Positions 20,333 to 26,566 of a stretch of 26,566 bases of DNA are shown one piece after another; the first letter of the stretch is position 1; each line of letters begins with the position of its first letter. A program made the translations under genes and the position numbers. The stretch lies in NCBI RefSeq assembly GCF_020166415.1, contig NZ_JAIQXV010000032.1, positions 1 to 26,566 of the forward strand, read 5' to 3'. The notes below the pieces were generated by a model, which worked only from the letters and a program-made list of their open reading frames with translations, was not told the origin of the DNA and searched no databases. The DNA is from Deinococcus multiflagellatus (GTDB taxonomy: Bacteria; Deinococcota; Deinococci; Deinococcales; Deinococcaceae).

Positions 20333-20503
20333 CTACCGACCGTGCCGGGTCAGGCGCCAGAGGGTCACCGCGTTGCTGAGCAGCAGCAGCAGGCACAGCC
20401 CGGCCATCGGCCACTGCGCGGTCTGCACGAAACGGAAGGTCAGCAGGGCCCAGCCAATGACCAGGGCCGTAACCAGCCACACCCGCCACGCGGGCGCGTT
20501 CAT
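20333..20503 (-). CDS. 56-residue membrane protein
   Basis: This short frame encodes two hydrophobic segments (about residues 8-23 and 32-47) separated by a TFRFVQTAQWP loop, with an Arg-rich C-terminus (WRLTRHGR). It is probably a two-helix inner-membrane protein with both ends in the cytosol; family unknown. The ATG at 20503 overlaps the stop of a five-codon upstream ORF, and AGG lies in the short leader. A strong terminator follows at 20282-20248. Codon use is third-position GC-rich, as expected of a real gene here. Confidence 0.7.
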   Translation of the reverse strand: MNAPAWRVWLVTALVIGWALLTFRFVQTAQWPMAGLCLLLLLSNAVTLWRLTRHGR

Positions 20504-20517
20504 CGGGTTAACCTCAT
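20500..20517 (-). CDS. Five-codon leaderless upstream ORF
   Basis: ATG AGG TTA ACC CGA TGA (MRLTR) begins 6 nt after a TACCCT -10. Its stop overlaps the ATG of the 56-residue membrane protein as ATGA. A ribosome starting leaderless at 20517 would finish at that start codon, giving termination-reinitiation coupling. Translation is predicted, not shown. Confidence 0.35.
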   Translation of the reverse strand: MRLTR

Positions 20518-20523
20518 GAGCAC

Positions 20524-20529
20524 AGGGTA
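20524..20529 (-). promoter_or_regulatory. -10 element upstream of the 56-residue protein gene
   Basis: TACCCT, 6-nt spacer, then ATG of the mini-ORF at 20517. The mRNA would have only 14 nt before the membrane-protein ATG. Confidence 0.4.
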
Positions 20530-20561
20530 GCGCGCCGGCTGCAGGCCAGGCGTCCCGGGGG

Positions 20562-21461
<900 letters not shown>

Positions 21462-21468
21462 GCTGCCC

Positions 21469-21474
21469 AGCCTA
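21469..21474 (-). promoter_or_regulatory. -10 element for leaderless arginase gene
   Basis: TAGGCT, 7-nt spacer (GGGCAGC), ATG at 21461. Confidence 0.42.
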
Positions 21475-21517
21475 AGCGCTGCTCTGCGCTATGCCTTGCG
21501 GGTGCAACTTTATGGGC

Positions 21518-21557
21518 GCCCCAGTGGCCCCAGCACGCGGGCTTGTTCCACTGGGGC
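21518..21557. terminator. Hairpin between GNAT and arginase genes
   Basis: A perfect 10-bp stem GCCCCAGTGG/CCACTGGGGC with a 20-nt loop begins 8 nt downstream of the GNAT stop codon. There is no T-run. It may end the GNAT transcript or protect its 3' end. Confidence 0.4.
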
Positions 21558-21564
21558 TGAATAT

Positions 21565-22089
21565 TCATGCCAGCGGGCGGGCCCAGAGGTGCAGCGGACC
21601 GTCGTCGGGGTCGGTGGCTTCGCCCGTCACGGCAAAGCCCAGTTTCTGCAGCACCCGGGCGCTGGCAGGGTTGGTCAGGGCGGTCTGGGCTGTGACGGTC
21701 TGCACGCCCTGGTCGGCCAGCCACGCCAGCAGCAGCCCGGCGGCCTCGGTGGCGTAGCCCTGCCCCCACACCGCCGGGCTCAGGCCGTAGCCAATCTCGA
21801 CCTCTGGGGCCAGCGGCCCCTTGATGCCCAGCTGGCCGATGGCCTGCGCCTGGGCGCGGTGGACGGCCACAAACGAGCCTGGCCAGGTGGGCTGGTCCTG
21901 GGGCCAGTGGGCCAGCTTGTGGGGAAAGAGGGGCAGCAGGTCCCCCGGCCACTCGGCCGGCACCTGCACGGGGCGCTCGCCACCGGGCAGCGGCAAACGG
22001 AGATCAAAGGGAGCGCCCTGAAGTCGCTGCTCCACGAGCGCGCGGCTCAGGGGCAGCAGGTCCAGGCGGGGACCAGACAGCAGGGCCAT
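21565..22089 (-). CDS. GNAT family N-acetyltransferase (RimJ/RimL-like)
   Basis: The 174-residue protein has a GNAT core with an acetyl-CoA pyrophosphate loop of the WGQGYATEA kind (about residues 108-116) preceded by the EIGYGLSP strand and followed by the NPASARVLQKLGF signature typical of RimJ/RimL-like enzymes. These acetylate amino groups of proteins or small molecules; the substrate is unknown. The ATG at 22089 lies 6 nt after TAGGGT; the GGTGGGGG in the same bases could also act as a ribosome site. It is divergent from the metallophosphoesterase. Confidence 0.88.
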   Translation of the reverse strand: MALLSGPRLDLLPLSRALVEQRLQGAPFDLRLPLPGGERPVQVPAEWPGDLLPLFPHKLAHWPQDQPTWPGSFVAVHRAQAQAIGQLGIKGPLAPEVEIGYGLSPAVWGQGYATEAAGLLLAWLADQGVQTVTAQTALTNPASARVLQKLGFAVTGEATDPDDGPLHLWARPLA

Positions 22090-22095
22090 GCCCCC

Positions 22096-22101
22096 ACCCT
22101 A
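22096..22101 (-). promoter_or_regulatory. Possible -10 element for GNAT gene
   Basis: TAGGGT, 6-nt spacer (GGGGGC), ATG at 22089. The G-rich spacer also resembles a ribosome site, so leaderless status is uncertain. Confidence 0.33.
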
Positions 22102-22136
22102 GCGTGGCCGGCAGCGGTGGGGGTGGCCCCACGCGC

Positions 22137-22142
22137 TAGACT
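22137..22142 (+). promoter_or_regulatory. Possible -10 element for metallophosphoesterase gene
   Basis: TAGACT would place the transcription start near 22149, about 43 nt before the ATG at 22192. There is no good -35 and no Shine-Dalgarno sequence before that ATG. Confidence 0.3.
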
Positions 22143-22191
22143 GGGCGCTCAGTTTTTTGCTGTTTCCCGGGCACCCGTGCCCCAGCCTGCC

Positions 22192-22839
22192 ATGACCCAA
22201 GCCCCCCCGCCCCCCACCCCCGCGCCCCGGCTGGGCAAGCGGCTGATGCTGCTGGCCGATCAGGTGCATCCCTTCGTGTACCGCGACGCCTTTCCGCAGG
22301 GCGTGCCGGCGGTGGATGCGGTGCTGGCGGCGGGCGACCTGCCCGGCTACTACCTGGAGTTTCTGGCGACTAAGCTCACCGTGCCCGTGATTTACGTGCA
22401 CGGCAACCACGCCAACGAGTATGTGAACGAGGGCGAGGGCCGCGTGGCCCCGCGCGGCGTGATCAGCGCCCACGGCCGGGTGGTGGACGAGGCGGGCCTG
22501 CGGGTGGCGGGCTGGGGCGGAGTGCCGCGCTACCGGCAGGACGGCGAAGGCCAGTACAGCGCCGCGCAGGCCCGCTGGGGGCTGGGGCGTCTGGCATGGC
22601 AGGCCCGCCGGGGGGTGGACGTGCTGCTGACCCACGCGCCGCCCACCGGGCCCCACGCCGGAGCCGACCACGCCCACCGGGGCTGCGAGGCCATCACGAC
22701 CTTTATGGCGCGGCGGCGCCCGGCGGTGGTGGTGCACGGCCACATCCACGAGTACGAAGGTCGCAAGCTGGAATACACCGATCCCGTCAGCGGCGCGCGC
22801 GTGCTGAACGCCTACGGCTACCGGGTGGTCGAGGTTTAA
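22192..22839 (+). CDS. Calcineurin-like metallophosphoesterase
   Basis: The 215-residue protein has the metallophosphoesterase motif set in order: D-x-x-H (D23, H26, a spaced form of the usual DxH), GD at 48-49, GNH at 71-73, TH at 147-148 and GHIH at 183-186. These bind two metals and hydrolyse phosphomono- or diesters. The substrate is unknown. The N-terminal 12 residues are Pro-rich. The start at 22192 is the only nearby ATG; GTG 22177 would add five residues. The D-x-x-H spacing is unusual and may mark a subgroup. Confidence 0.88.
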   Translation: MTQAPPPPTPAPRLGKRLMLLADQVHPFVYRDAFPQGVPAVDAVLAAGDLPGYYLEFLATKLTVPVIYVHGNHANEYVNEGEGRVAPRGVISAHGRVVDEAGLRVAGWGGVPRYRQDGEGQYSAAQARWGLGRLAWQARRGVDVLLTHAPPTGPHAGADHAHRGCEAITTFMARRRPAVVVHGHIHEYEGRKLEYTDPVSGARVLNAYGYRVVEV

Positions 22840-23214
22840 AGGCAGAGGATGAAGGGGCGTGGGCGTCGCTGGAGTGGGGCTTAGAAAGGGCGAGGACACC
22901 AAGCGAACTGGCGCGGGCCGTCCTTGAACGGCAAGGCAGAAGGCCAGTCATCGGTTCGCTGACCCTGACTCTGTGTGAACCCTGTTCACCCTGCGCCTCC
23001 CTCTCAGAGGGACCCGGTAGGAGTGCCTCCCTGGCCCGCCTGACCTGCGCCATTTCGCTTAAGGTCTGCTGTAGAAGCGGCACATGCAGCGCCGCCCAGG
23101 TCCGCCCATACTTGCGTCGGTCTGGTGAGGCTGCCTCCTCCTGCGGGGGCAGAGACCAAGAGGGAGACGCCCACCTCTTCACCAACGGGCGCGCGAGCGG
23201 GCCACGGCCACAGC

Positions 23215-23240
23215 GGGGGTTCAAGTCCCTCCACCCGCCA
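23215..23240 (+). other. tRNA T-arm/acceptor-like fragment (possible att remnant)
   Basis: GGGGG-TTCAAGT-CCCTC forms a standard T-arm (5 bp, one G-U) and is followed by CACCCGC, an acceptor 3' strand, but then by CACA rather than discriminator plus CCA. I could find no matching D-arm or anticodon arm upstream; only a weak GCGGGGG partner occurs at about 23142. It looks like a tRNA 3' end without the rest of the gene, as left by integrase-type recombination. Confidence 0.4.
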
Positions 23241-23256
23241 CACTTCAGCTTCCTTC

Positions 23257-23292
23257 CACCCGGCGCCCGAGCCCTGCCCTCGGCGCCGGGTG
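23257..23292 (+). terminator. Strong hairpin after the tRNA-like fragment
   Basis: A perfect 11-bp stem CACCCGGCGCC/GGCGCCGGGTG can be extended by 3 bp past one bulge. It is followed by TCTGTTGG, a poor T-run. It lies 17 nt after the T-arm fragment and just before the next promoter. Confidence 0.5.
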
Positions 23293-23305
23293 TCTGTTGG
23301 GGGGC

Positions 23306-23311
23306 TAGCAT
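23306..23311 (+). promoter_or_regulatory. -10 element for leaderless MazG-like gene
   Basis: TAGCAT, 6-nt spacer, GTG at 23318. It would be a leaderless transcript with a GTG start. Confidence 0.42.
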
Positions 23312-23317
23312 GCCCCC

Positions 23318-23764
23318 GTGTCCGAGCCCTGTCCCCCCACCAACGCCGCGCGCCTGCGGGCCTTTCATGTGGCTCTGGGCGAACCGGCGCTGACCCGGCC
23401 CACCGTGCCCTCGCCCGCCCTGCTGGCGCTGCGCCGCACCCTGATCGCCGAGGAAGCAGCCGAGGTGCAGGCCGAGTGGGCGGCATTGGAAACGCGCCTG
23501 CAAGCTGGGGAGACGCTGGCTCCCGGCGACCTGAGCGCCCTGGCCCACGAATTGGCCGACCTGCTGTACGTGACCTACGGCGCCCTGGACCGTCTGGGCA
23601 TTGATGCCGACGCGGTGTTCGCCGAGGTGCACCGCGCCAACATGGCCAAGCTGGCCGGGCCCCGCCGCGCCGACGGCAAATTGCTCAAGCCGCCGGGCTG
23701 GCAGCCCGCCAATGTGCGCCGGGTGCTGGAGGCGCAGGCAGAGGCAGCAGGGGAGAGGCGCTGA
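23318..23764 (+). CDS. MazG/HisE-like nucleotide pyrophosphohydrolase
   Basis: The 148-residue all-alpha protein has the metal-binding pattern of the MazG/PRA-PH superfamily: EExxE (E45, E46, E49) and ExxD (E78, D81) in HELADLLYVTYG, then a GIDADAVFAEVHRANMAK segment as in predicted NTP pyrophosphohydrolases. Such enzymes hydrolyse (d)NTPs or phosphoribosyl-ATP to monophosphate and pyrophosphate; house-cleaning of abnormal nucleotides is plausible. A GTG start at 23318 after TAGCAT is chosen since no ATG gives a full domain. It is convergent with ddrB. Confidence 0.88.
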   Translation: MSEPCPPTNAARLRAFHVALGEPALTRPTVPSPALLALRRTLIAEEAAEVQAEWAALETRLQAGETLAPGDLSALAHELADLLYVTYGALDRLGIDADAVFAEVHRANMAKLAGPRRADGKLLKPPGWQPANVRRVLEAQAEAAGERR

Positions 23765-23791
23765 GCCCTGGGCGAGTTCAGCAACATAGGC

Positions 23792-23837
23792 CACCGCCCA
23801 CCGCCTGGTGCTGCTTTTGCCTCGGCGGTGGGCGGTG
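23792..23837. repeat. Perfect 14-bp inverted repeat after the MazG-like gene
   Basis: CACCGCCCACCGCC (23792-23805) and its exact complement (23824-23837) enclose an 18-nt loop holding a short T-run. It lies between convergent genes and could stop transcription from either side, though neither side has a trailing T-run. Confidence 0.7.
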
Positions 23838-23959
23838 ATGTCTCAGGCTGGGCGCTGGTTCACAGCGGCGGCCAGTTCTTCTTTGGGCCCAGAAGCAGCC
23901 CTTTCATGCCGTGAGTGCCGATGTTTTTACAGCGCCCCACTTCACTCTAGGTTCTGCGT

Positions 23960-24505
<546 letters not shown>

Positions 24506-24514
24506 GCTGCCTCC

Positions 24515-24531
24515 TTATGTAAATAACATAA
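24515..24531. promoter_or_regulatory. Radiation/desiccation response motif (RDRM) of ddrB
   Basis: TTATGTAAATAACATAA (17 bp) matches the palindromic RDRM consensus TTATGTCATTGACATAA at 14 of 17 positions, with perfect outer arms. It ends 9 bp from the ddrB ATG and overlaps the Shine-Dalgarno sequence by two bases. A TATGTT within it, read leftward, may be the -10. DdrO binding there would block transcription until IrrE/PprI cleaves DdrO after damage. Confidence 0.92.
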
Positions 24532-24560
24532 CACAGAATGGGTGTTCTGGCTAGCGGACA

Positions 24561-25354
24561 TCACCCCTCGGCGCGCCGGGTCAGCACGTAAAAGGCGCGC
24601 TCACCGTCCCGGGCGAGGTCGGTGACTTCGTAGCCCTCGGCCAGGGCGGTGCCCAGGGCGTTGCGCAGGGCCAGCCGCCACGCCAGCCGCGTGGCAGGGG
24701 AGAGATGCTCGGGATGGGTAGGCACTTCCGCCAGGCGCACTGGGGCGCCAGGGGCCCGGCGGACCGGGCCCGGCGTTTCGCCCTGGGCCTCCAGCACCCG
24801 TTCCCCATTCGGTAAAGGGGCGGGCCGGGCGGGGAGGGGTTGGGTCAGGTCCCACTCCACCAACAGACGGTCAGCGGGAAAGGCGCGCGCGCGGTCGGCC
24901 TCCAGCGCGTACCAGTCGGGCAGATAGGTGCGGGCACGCGCACCCAGCTTGCCCAGATTCAGGCGGGCGTTGCGGGCCACCAGGGGATCGAAGGTCCAGG
25001 TCATGCGCCGCAGCCCCTGGGCCAGCACCCGCTCGCGCTGGGCATGCTTGAGGGCCAGCGCCAGCCCACTGCCCCGGCAGGCCGGGTCCAGGGCCAGCAG
25101 GTGCGAGTGGTGCCACACCTCGCCCTGGCACAAGGCCGGAAAGCCAAAGGCGAGGCCCACGGGGCGCTCGGGCTCGGCTTCGGGGTAAGCCCCCAGCACC
25201 ACGCCCCCACTCACGGCGCTGATGCGAAACAGGGTGCCGGGAGTCACTTCGCGGTCGGTGTAGCCCCAGGCGGCCACCTGCACCTCTTCCAGGGCGCGAA
25301 AGGCCCAGGGGTCGGTGACCTCCTGCACCACGTACCCCGGCGGCACAGGCACCA

Positions 25355-25355
<1 letters not shown>
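24561..25355 (-). CDS. GNAT-like acyltransferase (COG3375 type), racemase partner
   Basis: The 264-residue protein has a GNAT-like core (about residues 1-155), with a CoA-binding loop CRGSGLALALK near 93-103 and an EVWHHSHLLALDP strand before it; a divergent C-terminal domain follows. It resembles the COG3375 group of predicted acetyltransferases. The ATG at 25355 overlaps the racemase stop as TGATG, so the pair is translated together. In other bacteria a GNAT next to an N-succinylamino acid racemase succinylates D-amino acids; that role is inferred here. The longer frame upstream is antisense noise and is rejected. Confidence 0.82.
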
Positions 25356-26464
<1,109 letters not shown>

Positions 26465-26566
26465 GCCCCAGTATGCCGGTCGGCCAGCCGAAAAGCTCGT
26501 GCAGGACGCGCCAGACTGGGCCTCAAGAAAGCAGCAGGGCACAGGGGTTGACAGATCTCGCAGGCC

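Larger units (their letters stand above)
22840..23317. other. Gene-poor region
   Basis: No gene can be supported in these 478 bp. Contents: a GTGAAC-CCT-GTTCAC palindrome near 22974-22989, a TCCCTC/GAGGGA hairpin near 23000-23015, a tRNA-like 3' fragment at 23215-23240, a strong hairpin at 23257-23292 and the next gene's -10. A long minus-strand frame crosses it but is Arg/Pro/Gly/Ser-rich shadow sequence with a GGWRDLNPR patch typical of antisense T-arms. A degraded gene or an unrecognised structured RNA is possible. Confidence 0.5.

Noticed and set aside
23142..23242. Complete tRNA ending at the T-arm fragment
   Set aside because: No D-arm or anticodon arm can be formed, the acceptor has a mismatch, and CCA is not encoded.
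22787..23794. Long leftward open frame across 22840-23317 and the MazG-like gene
   Set aside because: Composition is shadow-like, with a GGWRDLNPR patch typical of an antisense T-arm. The MazG-like frame on the other strand has real motifs.
26548..26553. TTGACA at the right edge as a rightward -35
   Set aside because: A -10 would lie outside the window, so nothing can be concluded.

Overview
This window is a piece of a high-GC Deinococcus chromosome. The evidence is direct. There is a DdrB-type single-strand DNA-binding protein behind a radiation/desiccation response motif (RDRM). The tmRNA encodes the tag GNQNYALAA, as in D. radiodurans. The N-acylamino acid racemase reads closely like the crystallised Deinococcus enzyme. 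Many start codons sit 6-8 nt after a TANNNT -10 element, the leaderless layout common in this genus.

Layout: 1-850 holds tRNA-Leu(UAA) and tmRNA, both on the minus strand with their own terminators. 853-5541 holds a PHP phosphoesterase coupled to a DagK-like lipid kinase, a lower-GC two-gene cassette (a hypothetical protein plus a lipoprotein), a small membrane protein, and a second, divergent DagK paralogue. 5551-9645 is a B12-dependent class II ribonucleotide reductase (nrdJ) interrupted by a 366-residue intein placed exactly before the radical cysteine; a tandem pair of NrdR-box-like palindromes lies upstream. 9901-11615 is gpsA with a methyltransferase. 11808-12862 has a lipoprotein and a DUF1802 protein. 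12859-15183 is a type IV pilin locus (two pilins plus an O-antigen-ligase/oligosaccharyltransferase-like membrane protein), part of it AT-richer than its surroundings. 15604-19266 runs rightward: dnaB, an Arg-tailed Nudix hydrolase, a small zinc ribbon, a degenerate SDR and nrdR. 19330-19484 looks like a small inverted-repeat-bounded element. 19527-22839 has a PlsC-like acyltransferase, a 56-residue membrane protein, arginase, a GNAT acetyltransferase and a metallophosphoesterase. 22840-23317 is a gene-poor stretch with a tRNA T-arm/acceptor-like fragment. The right end has a MazG/HisE-like pyrophosphohydrolase, ddrB, and a GNAT coupled to the N-acylamino acid racemase.

How it fits together: nrdR and its likely target nrdJ are both present, with a paired operator between them. 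DnaB, NrdJ, NrdR and DdrB link replication, dNTP supply and DNA repair. gpsA, plsC and two DagK-like kinases bear on glycerolipid synthesis. GNAT plus racemase suggests N-succinyl amino acid metabolism. The most unusual points are the intein position, the NrdR operator pair, two overlapping short upstream ORFs (one possibly coupling to a CTG start), the tally of leaderless promoters, the pilin/ligase cassette, the inverted-repeat element and the orphan T-arm fragment. No CRISPR array, complete insertion sequence or prophage was seen.
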